A DNA stretch of 64,000 bases from Antilocapra americana. Taxonomy: Eukaryota > Chordata > Mammalia > Artiodactyla > Antilocapridae. Under the pieces are notes generated by a model. It was given only the letters and a program-made list of their open reading frames with translations, made no database searches and was not told where the DNA came from. Location: positions 43,734,473 to 43,798,472 of the forward strand of contig ML660201.1 in assembly GCA_007570785.1 (NCBI GenBank). The letters run 5' to 3'. Positions 33,486 to 46,720 of the stretch are shown piece after piece. The position numbers and the translations under genes are program-made. The first letter of the stretch is position 1. Each line of letters begins with the position of its first letter.

Positions 33486-36400
33486 CTAGAACAGAGTAAT
33501 TCTGAAGGCAGAATGTCGACCTCAGAAACAAACAGGCCTCATCATGGAAACTTCTAAACGGAACATTGAGTTTTGAGAATTCTAAAATTGAGCCTATGAG
33601 AAAGAGACTCACTGCTTAAGAATGTTTTCCAAGTGACGTTCTCAGTGATAATGGAGGTTTCACTGTGAAGCATCACCAGCAGACCTTTGTTTTGGAGAAA
33701 AAAAAAAAAAGACCATTGTGTTCAGTTGTGTGGGTGTTTTCATCAGCTCTAAACAAGTTTGTGAAATAAGGAATCTGATTTTCAGCTCACTTTCATATTC
33801 AAGGTCTTAGGGGAAAGAGGTCACCAGCCCTGCAGCAGTCAGCCCAGCCCATACCCCTACTCCCCTCCCATTCTTCCATCTAAAATCTTGAGCATTGGGC
33901 TGGTAGTCAAGTTCTGAACAGAGCAGAAGTCAGCTCTGTGCAAAGTAGCTTCACGTTTTAAGGGTCAGAGGTTAAGCTGGCAAATTAGGACTGATTTGTT
34001 CAAGTGAAGTGTATTTTATATGAATGCCCCTTTTGGGCCTTAGAAGTTCTGAAGTTTATTGTGTTCTGTTTTTAAGTGTCCCTGGTGATGCCACGCAGAG
34101 GGCTCCCACTGTGAGGATACATTTGAATAGGGTCCTGCCGGCCCTGTGGTGAGATGGGAGCAGGCGTGGCACACCTTTGAAGTAAAGGCTGGGACTGGTA
34201 AGATCCAAATTCTATCAGAAATCTTCACTTTAAGTTAAACTCTCCAGTGGTTTTGAAAATGTTAAGCTTGTATGTGAATCATAGCCTTATTTTCCTTTTC
34301 TGTCTAAACACAGTGAGAAGTCATTGTTAATTGTTTCCCTTAACACTTTGACAAACGGACCAGTGGACCAATCTGACAAAGCCATTCTGGTTCCATTCCT
34401 CAAGTCTACTGAGAATAGTTTTAAAGCTATGCAGAAAAGGGAACTGTTACTCACACTGCCCTTACTTTATTATAGAATATGGAATTAAAAACCAAGTGTG
34501 ATATTCGGAACTTTACCAATGTATTCTTAGGCTGTGAGTACTTCTACAGCCCAGAGTCTGAAAATATGTAAAGATGCTTTGTTATGCTGCTATTGATCTG
34601 CCATGATTTATATTTATTCTTTTATGGCATGTAACGGTGATTAGTAATATTTTAATGTAGATTTGATTTATTTCAGCAATAGTAATTTTAAGATATTCTT
34701 TGAATGAAAGTGTCTTTGTTTCTATGATACAGGTCATTTTGTAGTATTTAACCAATTAAGATGCACTGCTTACTTTTCTGAGCACTATTTAATGATGGGG
34801 TAAAAACCCAATTGGCTCAACCAGCTAGCTTAAGGATTAGCTGTGAATAATGCTGACAGATATGATGATGGTTCCTTGGGAACAATCATTTAAGCTTTAA
34901 TGGTAACTCAATCATAAATCCGTAGGTATTTTTCTTTTAGCTGAGATTTTAGAAAATTACTTGTGAATTACATACTTGTTTTAGTTTGCGCTTAGGTTTT
35001 TTTCTGTTTTTTTGTTTTTTTAGCATAAAGAATACCTTGATTGGCTTTTGTTAATCTAAACGTGCTTCCTGGGCAACTTTTCTGCTTCCAAAGTTAGTGT
35101 CTTCTATTGTGTCTACCTATTATTTGTGAATTGTGCAAAAGTCAAGGAAGCTTTTAAGTTCTCATACTCAGTTAGGAATTAGGAATAGTTTGTTTTCAAA
35201 GGTAGTGTGTAAATTCAGCAACCAAAAATAAATTGCTTGCGCATCACCCGGGAAAGAAAAAGTTAGAGTAAGATGTGAAATGTTGCTGACCCCAGGAGAT
35301 GGTGTCAGGGCGCCCCCGTGACTATTCTCAGAAGACAGTTGCCCTGGCAGGTTAGCACGCATCCCAGGTGTAAGTCTCTGTGGGCTTTGGTAAGTGGAAG
35401 AATCGAGGGGTTCTTGTTACGATAGACATTTGAGTTGAAATGATGCTTTGAGTAGGGTCAGTATTACAAGAGAGTTGAGAGACTCTCCTGAAGAGAGTCT
35501 GTAATCAAATCTGTTCATTTTCACCTTTTAATTCAAGGAATGAGTAGGACAGACAGTAGAGAATCTGGGATGAGGTTTCCTTAGTGTGAAAGTAAACTTT
35601 TAAGTGCCCAAGTCATGGAGACTTGAAAAAGGTAAGCCTGTTTCAACTCCCAAATTTATGTATTCAAAGCATTTTGAAAATTAAGAAGCCAGAGGTTCAC
35701 CGTCATGAGAACCAGGAAGTTCAGGCCAGAATGAGTCAGTAGAGAAGTCCGACCAAGCCTGAACAGTGGCAGTTGGATGACCCTGGGCCAAAAGTCACAA
35801 TTCAGTTGCCTTACCCCTCATTCAGACTTCTGTCCAGAACCTCATGCTAGTTTAGGTTGCATGTTTACATGGCTGCAGTAACTTTACTGGAATCTTAAGT
35901 TTTAGACCTTAGTTGAGTCAAAATGGACACCAAAACAGAGATGCTTCTTGCTAGGTTTGCAGAACTCCAGGTGCCGTGCACTTGGGTCACCGTGTCTGTC
36001 TGTAGAGCCACCCTCACCCAAGTGGACGGCCCTGCTCTTCTTTTGTTGCAGTTACGGTGGTATCTTTGAGTGGACTCCCACCTCCCAAACAGCCTCGTTC
36101 CTTTAAGGCAGAAGCTCCTCCTCATTGTGCATCTACCCCCAGGTTGGTAAGGTGTGACTTGGAATCCCATGTTGTCCAGTGACTGTCAGCTCCAGGAGAA
36201 GCATTCATGCCGTCTGCATGTGACTGATGTCTATGGCTTACTTTGGAAGGCTTTTGGGAGCAGAGTTTTGTTAAGAGCCCAAATTGACCTGGGTACTTCT
36301 CTGCTGGAGGAGGCACAGGCTTAGTTGAGAATAGGACCCGATTTTGCATGTCAAGAATTGTTCTTTTTCCACTTGTCTGTTCTTGTAAAAAATCTTAAAC

Positions 36401-37372
36401 CCCATCAGATCTACTAGGTAAATATTTTTAAACCATGCAGCTTTATTACTCTCCTCCCCAAAGAATGTAGTTTGACATTTTTCTCATTTTGGTAGTAGAG
36501 GCCATAACTGCCATTGTATTACTAATAATGCAACATGAAATTGAAGGTGCCTAACTGCTTAAAAAACAAAATCAGCCATCATACTGTAACTCTGGGCAAA
36601 ATGAAACACAGAGGGATGAGAGGCAGCACAGGCACGGTGGGCTCAGTCCATGAGTGGAAACAAGGAATCACAGGGACGTGTGTCCCGCATTCTTGCTGCA
36701 CATTTGCTGCTGAGCATATGCTTCTTTCTTACCTGTCTTTGGTTTTCTTCAGCTGTATTCAGAGGGCCTGCTGGAACCAGTAGCACCCTGTTTTCAGGTG
36801 TCTAAACTGTTAAGATCTGAAAGAAGTAAAGCAACTTACACTGAGCTCTTTAAAAGCTATGTTTGAGAACATTTCCCTGAGTGGGCCAGGGCCTCCAGGA
36901 GCCTGTTTTTTTTTTCCAGCAAGAGAGACATGTGCAATGTTTCACCTGGTTTTGTATATGACATCTTCATTTGAAACGCTCTGATGCAATACCGTTCACT
37001 TTGAAAGGGGGAAATGCAGAGTTGTGTTTCCCTTTTATCTGTGTGATCCCTTCAGAAACGTGTTTTTAAAATATGTGTTCTCAGTGGTTTTTTATTCTGT
37101 ATTCCTGCTTTGGCCATGTGGCTCTCATGACCTTCGGTGTGCCAGAGTCTCATTGCCCAAAATGTGGACATGAGAAGCTCCGGGACTGTGGCACGATTTT
37201 TGTTCCATGAGCGCAATGCAGCATCATTAACATTTTTAATGGTATGGATTTTATACCATCTGTGTATGTTTGCAAATATTAAGTTATTACCTGTTTTCAG
37301 ATGAGCATTTTTCATCCTAAATTTTATATGTTTGCAAATATATTTTTTTAATAAAAGTTCAAAACCAAGTTT
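33486..37372 (+). other. DCP1A: DCP1A 3' untranslated region (inferred)
   Basis: From the stop codon to just past the AATAAA at 37,350 I see no Bov-tA, CHR, BovB or L1 insertion, in contrast to every other stretch of similar length here. The last 450 bases are AT-rich with blocks such as TTTGCAAATATTAAGTTATT that look conserved. A long 3' UTR of this size fits what I remember of mammalian DCP1A. A second possible early signal, AATAAA, lies at 35,227-35,232. The exact cleavage site is inferred. Confidence 0.7.
37350..37355 (+). terminator. DCP1A: Polyadenylation signal AATAAA, likely for DCP1A
   Basis: A canonical AATAAA lies after a T-rich stretch and is followed within about 45 bases by a T/GT-rich element (TTTTAATTGTGTTTTTATTG). 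It ends the repeat-poor tract, and typical intergenic repeats start again soon after. An AATAAA at about 37,493-37,498 is a less likely alternative. Confidence 0.6.
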
Positions 37373-37744
37373 TAGCACCTACTCAATTTTAATTGTGTTT
37401 TTATTGAACTTACAGAAATAGGAACTTTTGGATGAGTTGCTACACTGTGCTGGAGCCTCCTACTGCTGAGAGGGAGTGGGGTGAGAGAACAAAATAAAGC
37501 CATTTATTCCTAGAAGGTTTCCCCAGATAGAGGGTACAGGTCTAATCAGGATGAGAAATAGTCTTTTATAGGGGACTTTTATCTCCTGAGTCACTTCTCA
37601 GATTCTCTCAATTCATGTGCCTGGCATCTAGGTTGATAAGGAAGGAAAGAGGGAGGGAAGAAAATAAACTAATTGTTATGGGAAATAGGAAAAAGGGTGG
37701 GAAAGTGTTAATTCTATAAGTCCCTGACAACTGTTCACATTAAG

Positions 37745-37829
37745 TATTGGGTTGGCCAAAAAGTTCCTTTGCGTTTTTCCATAACACCTTACAGAAAAAA
37801 CCTGAGCCAACGTTTTGGCCAACCCAGTA
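37745..37829. mobile_element. Mariner-type MITE, near-palindromic 85 bp
   Basis: TATTGGGTTGGCCAAAA at the left is matched in reverse at the right (TTTTGGCCAACCCAGTA) with one mismatch, and TA-type ends are present. The centre pairs partly (GTTTTTCC against GAAAAAAC). This is the ruminant mariner MITE that is known to give rise to the bta-mir-2284/2285 microRNA families. Confidence 0.88.
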
Positions 37830-39170
37830 TGTTTCCAGATGAAATTCTCCCTAAAATGTTTGCTTTATCTGCCTGCTTTCATAGAGCAGAGCATATGCTT
37901 AAACCTCGCTTTATGACTTCTACACACACACCACTAATGCATGCTCATTCAACACATAAACGTCGTGACTATTTTCTTGATCTTCACAGTAACCCCTTTT
38001 AGAGAGAAAGGAGTTGAAGCCAAGAGTGACAAGGATGTGCCAAAGGTTAATAGCCAGCACTGAGTTAGGGACCTGAAGCCAAGCAGACTGGAGGGCTGGT
38101 CTAGAATTCCTTTTCTGACTCCATTTCCTCCATGATAAGTTATTCTAGATTGCTATTGCTGGGGCTTCTATGTCTGTCAGAGCTACAGGAAGCAGCCTGT
38201 CTCTCCTGGATGAGCAGCTGGAAATCCAGCCACAGGGTTTCCTCTAAGGATGAAGCAGGGTTCTTGGAAAGCAGAAGAGAAGAGAAGCAAGGAACAGTCA
38301 GTAAGTCAAGCAAACCCTGGAGCCCAGCCTGCATTCCCTCTTTCAGACAGTGCATTTGAGGGTCTCTGTTATATGTGATGGGAAGAAATCAGCATGTTTC
38401 TAAAAGGCTTAGATCAATTCAAGATCCTCACCTCCTAGAGCTTGCTGCCATACTCAGCGCAAATAGAACTCATCACTTAAGCCTGCCACCTGGCGGGAGG
38501 ATGGGGCTTACACACATTACTTCAGGTTCACCAGGCAAATAAATTCTCTACGGATGACTGCTAAGAGAGATGTTATGCCAACTGGTAGAGTGGCTCAGAA
38601 GGAGGTGATAACAAAAGCAACATGACAGCCACGTCATGTTTCACAAACATTTCTTTCAGTTAGGTTGGAATAAATTTGAAATACAGTCCCATGAGTAATC
38701 ATAACCAGCATTTGTTGTGTACCGTGTGATTGTGTGCATTGTTTGTTAATCTTCCCCACATCCCTGAGAGGAGGAGGCCATTCAAAGTGCAGCCTCCAGA
38801 AAAGGCTTGAAACACACCAGCTTCCTGTCATCCTGAGAAGGGGAAGAAGGGGTACAGGCTCTGGTTAGACTGATGTCAACCCGTCCATCTGAAAAGAGCT
38901 CCAGAACGTGGAGTTGAGAAGGCAGGAACACTGCATAGGAACTGGTGTCTTTGTACCCAGGTCCCTGCCACTCCAAAAAGATGAGTCTGGCACAGCTTGA
39001 GCCCTGCCAAGGCTCTAGAGACACCCCCAGCAAGCCACACACCATTTTCCGTGGAGTTTCTCACAGTGTTGGCAATGTGGCCCTGGCTTCTGAAGGAAGT
39101 ACAGAATCTGGGCCCCTACATATTTTGCGACCCAAGCCCTGTTTATTGTTTCTATATCTGGCATCTGAGT

Positions 39171-39537
39171 TGATGCTTTCGAACTGCAGTGCTGGAGAAG
39201 ACTCTTGAGAGTCCCATGGACTGCAAGGAGATCAAAGCAGTCAATTCTAAAGGAAATCAGTCCTGAATATTCATTGCAAGGGCTGATGCTGAAGCTGAAG
39301 CTCCAACAGTTTGGCCACCTTATGGGAAGAGCCGGCTCATTGGAAAAGACCCTGGTGCTGGGAAATATTGAGGCAGGAGAAGGGGACGACAGCAGATGAA
39401 ATGGTTGGATGGCATCACCGACTGGATGGACGAGTTTGAGTAAGCTCCGGGAGATGGTGAAAGCCTGGAAAGCCTGGCATGCTGCAGTCCATGGGATCAC
39501 AAAGACTCCAGACATGACTTAGTGACTGAACAACAAT
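39171..39537 (+). mobile_element. BovB 3' end, sense, 5'-truncated
   Basis: Runs from GCTGGAGAAGACTCTTGAGA through TTTGGCCACCTTATGGGAAG to CATGACTTAGTGACTGAACA. Coding frames are broken. Confidence 0.9.
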
Positions 39538-39799
39538 TTCTGAGGTGTCCCTACCCCCAGAGATTAACCCTCCAGCCTCTCTCAGGCTAACATCCTCTCC
39601 TGTCCTGCTGGCACCCAGAGGCTTCCTTGACTTCCACTTGACCCCTTACCCTGACAGGCCCCTCGATGGGAAAGGGGGCTCCAGCAATGGTGCTGGCAAC
39701 ACCAGTTACCTTGTGGTCTGCACCACGGGCTGCATGCACCCCAGCAGGCACATCACCCCCTTTAAAACAAGTATTTTGTCATTTCACCTTTACCATTTT

Positions 39800-39948
39800 T
39801 TAAAAATATTTGTTTGCTTTATTTGTTTCTTTGGCTATGCCAGGTCTTAGTTGTGGCATGTGGGATCCAGTTCCCTGACTGGAGATCAAACCCAGGCCCC
39901 TTGCTTTGGGAGCACAGATTCCCAGCCACTAGACCACCAGGGAAGTCC
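39800..39948 (-). repeat. CHR-type SINE with perfect 17-bp TSD
   Basis: Antisense: TTGGCTATGCCAGGTCTTAG to TAGACCACCAGGGAAGTCC. TTCACCTTTACCATTTT flanks it at 39,783-39,799 and 39,949-39,965. Confidence 0.93.
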
Positions 39949-40430
39949 TTCACCTTTACCATTTTGATCCAGAATTCAGAGAATGTAACCTATGCCTACA
40001 TAATTTTTAAATTAACATCTTAATTGTAATATAAAGGAGAAGTTTTAAAGTAATTTATAATCAGATGTTCCATATTAAATATGTGAATGCTTGGGCATGA
40101 CTACACAAATTCTCAGAATGCCCCCATAAATTGGAGCCCTGGCCTTCACTCCGACACTTCCCCTCCCCGACAAAAGACAGCGGCTCTCCCATAGCAGGCC
40201 TGTCCAAGGCCGACACACCTGGGGGCCTGCTCCCCCACCCCTCCACTGCCCACTTGTGTCTCCCTGGGCTCCTGCCCAAAAGGAGACTGAGGAGCTCTTT
40301 GCACTCCAGTCCAAGACGGTGAGGTTATTAATGCCTCCCAAGGACCTGTAGCACCCTTAAATCATGGACCTGTGCCATGGCTGGTGGCTCAACCTCAGAG
40401 GAAGTTAAGAGGGAAGATGGGAGAGAGAGA

Positions 40431-40445
40431 CACACACACACACAG
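40431..40445. repeat. Short (CA)n run
   Basis: Seven to eight CA units. Confidence 0.85.
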
Positions 40446-42637
40446 ACCCTATTTGTTGATCCCCATCTGACCCTCGGAGCTGCGGGTGAGAGCTGTTCTG
40501 TCTCAAACCCAGTGCTGGACACCACGTGCACACACACCTGCCCTGTCCCCTTAGACTGTGGCTCCATGGGAAACTGCAAACTGGGGAACCTCTCTGTACC
40601 CACAGTGTGGCACAGCAGGGATGCAGGGCATTGTGCAACAGAGTGACTTTCACCCTCCCGACCACCTGGGGGACACAGACGAGGGAACTGGCCATTGAGT
40701 GATTGGCCAAAGTCCATCCGTCCAAGTTCACCCAGCTAGAGGGCAGCAGAGGCAAGAGTTGAAGTGGACTTATGCCCACCACCTTCCTCTGGGTTTGTGG
40801 ACTACGGAGAAAGGCTTCAGGTCCCTGGAGAATTTTGGAGCACATTTGGAAATGACAGCAGCCTTGCTCTCAGTCCCCTTCTGTTATTCCTCACTCTCAG
40901 AGGGCTTTCCCAGCCCTAGGCCAGAGGGGGTGAGAAAGAGGGAAAGTGGATTAGAGGCATCCTGCCAGGACACCGGCCAGGCGGGAAAACCAAGGCCCAG
41001 GTCTGAAATGAGTTTATTATCTCAATCCCCATCACCCATGCCAGCTTGACACAGGTACAGTTTGGGGGCAAATTTGCTCTCGGTGGTCACCTCCTCCTTA
41101 GAGTCTTCCCTGATCTGCAGCCTCAGCAGGCAATTCTTTGTGTAGATCACAGGCCAGAGCCGCATGGCCCCCACTGACCTATGACCTGTGAGCTGGGAAC
41201 CGATACAGGATCGTCTTCTCCAAACATCTAGCACAGTACCTGCACACAGGCCTTGGCAAATGCAACAAACGAGTAAATTCATGAGTGAATCAAAACGTCA
41301 TTTGAGGCCTCATCAAAGTCACCAGAAGGAAGGCTGACTAGATACAGTTGCTAATTCTGAGGGTAGGATGGGGAGAAAAAAACCAGTGTGTTGTAATCTG
41401 AATACTGGAGCCTGGGCACCTCCACTGGGTGCAAGGGACTTCTGTAAGTGATGACTGCTCCTCCCAGCCAAGCACTCCTACAGCTTAATGTTTCCTAGGA
41501 GGAGCTGTGTGGCTCTGAACAGGGAAATGATCCCTCTCCACGCCTTTCTCCAGAGTCCTTGCCTAAAACACTACCACTTCAGCTATTCAGTAACTGCCCA
41601 GGAGGAAATCCACTTAATCTCACCACAACAAAACAAAAACAGAAACGGTCATCTGTAATATCTACTGGAACAGAAGCCACCCCTGCTGCCCAGCTTGCTC
41701 AGGGAAACAGGAGCAATCAGAACAAGGTACAAGTTGACATCTCTCCCCACTCCATGCTGCAAGCCAGGCTAGCTGCCCTAGGAGTGCCCCCAGTGTCAAT
41801 AGCACTGTCGGAGCCCAGACTGGCGCGGTGCCCCCAGACAGGAGCTGATGGGGGTTGACTCCTTGCTCCCAACGCAGGCAAGGTGCCCAGGCTCCACTAC
41901 TCAGATTACAAGCTGCAGTGACTAGGCATTTTTCTCTTGTGTGCAAGAAAAGCAGGCCTGGCTTGGCTGGGCTCCAGCCTGGTGCTCACCTGTTAGGAAT
42001 GCCAGGTGCCTACAGCCCTGGCCTTCGGTGGTGACACAGGGTCGGCCACCCAATTTGGTCCTGAGATTGGCCAAGGACACACAGTGAAAACCAGAAAAAA
42101 AAGTCTTCTCTCCTGGAAGCCAGCGCTAGCTCTTCTGAAAGCACATAATGTTGTCTGTTACAGTGCAAATGCCAAAGCAATGTCCAACCAAGGGGAGCCT
42201 TCCTCTGCCCAGTGATGATCCTGGGGGAGAAAAGCACGCGGACTCTGTGGAAAAGAATTTAAGATGCACAGTGATGTAAACCAGAGGGGCATGACCTTGT
42301 TTGAAATATTTATGTTCATGGAGAAAAAGGAGAAAAAAGACTGGAAGGAAATAACCAAAATGTTGTCCTCAGTGACCTTGGATGGTGGGATTATGGGGAA
42401 TGAAGTTTTCCTCTTTGTGTATCAGAGTTCAAGCAGAGAAGCAGAAACGGTCTATATTAAAAGATTTGGTACAAGGAATTGAATTGCTCCATGGCAGGGA
42501 GGGTGGGGAGTGGCTGATCAGGTGAGTCACAAATTGCAGGGCAACCTGTCAGGAAATGCAGGCTAGACCCTTGGGCTCAGGTGGAACTGCCACTGAAGGG
42601 GTTTTTCTTCTTCAGCCTTTCAACCAACTGAATCAAA

Positions 42638-42670
42638 TATTCTAGATAACCACCCAGGTTATCTAGAATA
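42638..42670. repeat. Perfect inverted repeat, 14-bp arms and 5-bp loop
   Basis: TATTCTAGATAACC at 42,638-42,651 is followed after ACCCA by its exact reverse complement at 42,657-42,670. No transposon or gene that explains it is recognised around it. Confidence 0.95.
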
Positions 42671-42879
42671 ATCTCTTTTACTTAAAATCAACTGACTATG
42701 GGATTTAATCACATCTACAAGATATCTTCACAGCAGCACTTAGGTTAGGGTTTAATTGAATAATTGGGGACTACAGCATAGCTGAATGACAAACCATCAC
42801 AATATTTTTGTTATATTCTCAACTTTTCTACAAGGGACATGTGTTGTTACTTGTATAATTTTTTTAAAAAGCAGTAAAT

Positions 42880-43065
42880 GACAAAACCACCATGAGATAC
42901 CACTTTGCACCTACAAGGCTGATTAAAAAAGATAAGACAATAATAGGATTGACAAGAATGGGCAGAAATCAGAACTGGCATCCATTGCTGGTGAAATTAT
43001 ATAATGGTGCAATCACTTTGGAAAGCAGATTGTTCCGCAGTGTATACCCAAGGATATATATATAT
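42880..43065 (+). repeat. L1M fragment, sense
   Basis: AAAACCACCATGAGATACCA and AACTGGCATCCATTGCTGGT mark the L1 ORF2/3' UTR border. A related L1 piece at about 43,615-43,800 (CATCACTAAGAGATGGTTCA) is probably a continuation after other sequence. Confidence 0.7.
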
Positions 43066-43931
43066 ACGTGGTTCCCTTTTCCCACCACTGCCTTCCTATC
43101 ATGGGGCGCCTGCGCAGTGCCCATGTCCCAGAGTTTGCAGGTGTCCTGGAGAAAACCATCTACAAAACTCATCTCAGAATTCTCTCGGAGGGTACAGTCT
43201 CTAGTCACTCCTGCTGCCTACATACCACTACCAGAGAGAGCTTACAGTCCTGTTACAAAGAAGGCAGGCTCCCACCCTTGAATTTGCTTCCCCTAGGCAA
43301 AGAAAGGGAAAACAAGAACACACCTCTGTTTGTTGTGAGAATGAGCCCATTTTACAGAGGGATGCATCCAAGGCCATGGGGGTTTTCGATTCCCTCCCTC
43401 CACCCTCTCCCCCAGACACAGTCTGGGATGGATCTACTAAGAGGCAGAGGTACCAGAGTCACAGAACCAGACTTGCTGGAGAGCTCTTTGCCAAATATGT
43501 ATCAAGGGCTTTAGAATAGTTGCCACTCTCTGACTTGGAAGTTTGCCAGTTGAGAATCCCAGTTCAGAGCTAAGCTGCCTGGACAACAAGGGTTTAGGTA
43601 CCACATGCTAACTGCAGGGTAATACATCTTGGTGAAAACCTGGAAGCACTCCAAATACCCATCACTAAGAGATGGTTCATAAATGAAGACATAGCTCCAT
43701 GATGTGACCATACACAGCTAATCAATATGATGTCTTTGAAGAATTTGAGAATGCTAATGGGAGAATGTAAAAGAAAATGGTGAATTTTGTATGACCTTGA
43801 CAATATTAAAAAAAAGATAGCAAACACTTATTGAGGGGATGCCCAATTCTACTCTCCAGCCCCTCTCCCTAACCCTTGACCCTCTTCTATTCTCTACATA
43901 ACAATTGTAATAAATCAATATTTGTCAAACG

Positions 43932-44040
43932 AGTGAACTCCTGGTCCAATGGTTAGGACTCTAAGCTTCCACTGCAGAGGACACGATCTCTGGTCAAGGA
44001 ACTAAGATCCTGCCTGCAGCACGATGTGGCAAAAAAAAAT
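43932..44040 (+). repeat. CHR-type SINE
   Basis: AACTCCTGGTCCAATGGTTA to AACTAAGATCCTGCCTGCAG with an A tail. Confidence 0.82.
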
Positions 44041-44349
44041 CTCAAATGAACAAATGACTTTTAACAGTGGTCCTCTTTGAGTGGAATTACGTGCAATTTT
44101 AGTTTACTTTTAAATTTTCTATACCTTCCAGGTTTTTACAATGAGCATGTTTTCCTTTTACCTTTGGGGTGGGGGTAGGGGAACGTGTTTTAATAAACAA
44201 GAACAATAACAAAATTCAAATCAGAAAAGTCAAAGATTCTGTGAGTTAACTCTGTGAGATCTCACATTCCTGGGGGCATCATTATCAAAAGAAGCATTTC
44301 ACCAAAAATGCCTCTGGAAGGAAATCTGGGGCACTAAGAGGAGAGATGG

Positions 44350-44495
44350 GGACTTCCCTGGTGGTACAGTGGCTAAGACTCTTGAGTTCCCAGTGCAGGG
44401 GGCCCAGGTTCAATCCCTGGTCAGGGAGCTAGATCCACATGCTACAACTAAGACCCAGAGCAGCCAAATAAATAAATTAAATTTAAAAAAAAAAA
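44350..44495 (+). repeat. CHR-type SINE with TSD
   Basis: GGGACTTCCCTGGTGGTACA to CAGCCAAATAAATAAATTAA. GGAGAGATGG is repeated on both sides (44,340-44,349 and 44,497-44,506). Confidence 0.9.
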
Positions 44496-45710
44496 AGGAG
44501 AGATGGATTTATTAAAGCTCGGTTCTTCATCAACCTACACTTCTGTTAGAGAGTGTCCGAGAATGGGCCCTCTGCAGGGTGTTAGGGAACACCAGGCTGG
44601 ACTCACAAACACACACTCACACAGGAATCACCTCAGGCTCCCATGGGCCTTCAATCCTGGATATGAATCAAAGAAAGTGTCCTGAAGACCTGGACGGGCT
44701 TGTTGGCTCCACTGCAAGCTCAGTGCTGGCTTAAGGCCCCCTGTGCCAGCCCAGGCCTGCCCCAGGAGCATGCACATAGACCAGAGCTGCCAAAGTGATG
44801 CCCAGTACTGTCACTCAGGAACACAGCTGCTCAGGGCCCGTTCACGCCTCATTGGTGTCCACTCTGGACGTGCAGGAGCACATCAGGATAGCTCTGCCCT
44901 GCCTTTCATGCAGACAGCTGGGCAAGGGCAGGAGGGGCCCCCACTGGTGAGCACCCCCACCGCCTGGAGGTTTGCTCCCAACTCAAAAACATTCAGGGCA
45001 ATGGCCTGGCTTATGAAACACAGAAGTAGCTTTACATAATCACAAGAAATGATGAGAAAAAGCATTCATAAAAGTGCATCTCCCAATCGACACAGTCATT
45101 TTTTTAAGACAGAATTTGGTTTTGCTGGCTGTTTTTGGTTTTTTTTGCGGGGAGGGGTACAGATTATAAAAGTCAACAGTGTTCGCTAACACTAAATTCC
45201 AACCAAAGAAAAATTCATAGAAACCAAATACTCTTGTTGAAATTAAGAGAAAAATTAACAAGTGGGTTTTTCTGGCACATTTATAGCTGCAAGATCATTA
45301 TCCAGCTTCCACAGGTGGAAATTATAGCTTTTGCCATAAGGTCCCAATTCCTCCAAAGTCCCCTGTGACTTGGAGTGCATCCTTGCAGCCTCTGCTTTGC
45401 CCAGGCACACTTACGAACACGCATGCGCATGAGAACAAATGCACACATGTGCACGCTTTCATTTATTTTTGACAGCAATAGGATCACACTACAGGCTGTT
45501 CTGTACCTTGCTTTACTCTGTTTATAACACAGCACAGACATCTCCCCACCATAGCTGATCTTTCAGTGCTTCACTCAGCCCCATGGGGCAACCAGCAAGG
45601 CACTGGACTCAGATCTCCCTGGTGTTTTCCTTTGAAGAGTTCACAGAACACCAAAACAGAACTGCCTGAGGGTCTTCATAGAATTGCAGAGTCCTGGGCC
45701 CTGCCCCATA

Positions 45711-45888
45711 GGGCTTCCCTGGTGGCTCAGTGGTGTTTCAATCCCTGGGTTGGGAAGATCCCCTGGAGAAGGAAATGGCAACCCACCCCAGTATACTGGC
45801 CTGGGAAATCCCATGGACAGAGGAACCTGGTGGGCTGGTCCATGGGGTCATAAAGAGTCAGACTTGGTGACTAAACAACAACAGCAAT
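45711..45888 (+). repeat. Bov-tA-type SINE
   Basis: GGGCTTCCCTGGTGGCTCAG with an internal deletion of the tRNA part, then GAGAAGGAAATGGCAACCCA to GAGTCAGACTTGGTGACTAA. Confidence 0.9.
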
Positions 45889-46720
45889 CAATCCTTTTCC
45901 AGAGATTTTGATTCAGAAGGGTAGATGTGGTGACCAGGGGTTTGTGTGTAGAATAACTGCTTCAGGAAGGCACAAAGCTTACAAAGGGTTTCAAAGGTAT
46001 GTCCTTTCTTAACAGACTGAGGGCAGAGTTACATGTCTGGTCTCTGATGTGGCACATCCTTGGGGCTATCTCACTCTGATCTAGCCTGCAGCCCTTGCCA
46101 GCTTTGGGGCCAACCTCAGGTGGGCAGGCCTCAGTGGTTTGGGCCAGCAGGAGCCAAGGGCCATGAGATGCACTTGGCTTAGGGTCTAGCTGGGCATCTG
46201 GGAGCCAGGCCAGCAGAGGAACAGCCGAGGAGCAACTGAGGTGGGGTGCAGGACTCACTCACACTCAGTCCATTGTTTTGCATGACCCAGAGCTCTGAGT
46301 GTGGGCCACGCAAAAAACAAGAGGGCACACGCGAGCAAGGCCTGGCCACTTGCCTCCCACAGATCTGATACAGCCTCCTCCTCGGCCACTGATTAAGGGG
46401 ATCCCTTTCTCTGTCCTCTGTAATGTAAAATGGAGCTTCTTCCTGTACAAGACATAGTAAAGGGTATCCACCTCATGGGGCAAGTGAGGTGGGTGGACTC
46501 CACTGACAGAATCTGTGATGACTGTCCCCTCCCTACTCCCACTCTGGGACCCTCATCCTCCTGGGGCTCAGGGGACCTGGTAAGAGCAGAGTTGAGTGCT
46601 CCTGTCCCTGGACCAAACCCAGTGATCTCCCTCAGAGTCGTGTTATCAGGTCCTAATAACTTGTGAAGGGCTTGCCTCTAGTAATTTCTCAGTTAACACT
46701 AGCTGAGATTATTATTACTA

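Noticed and set aside
43068..43514. 148-codon open frame between DCP1A and TKT
   Set aside because: Starts inside an old L1 piece and has low-complexity composition without a known domain.
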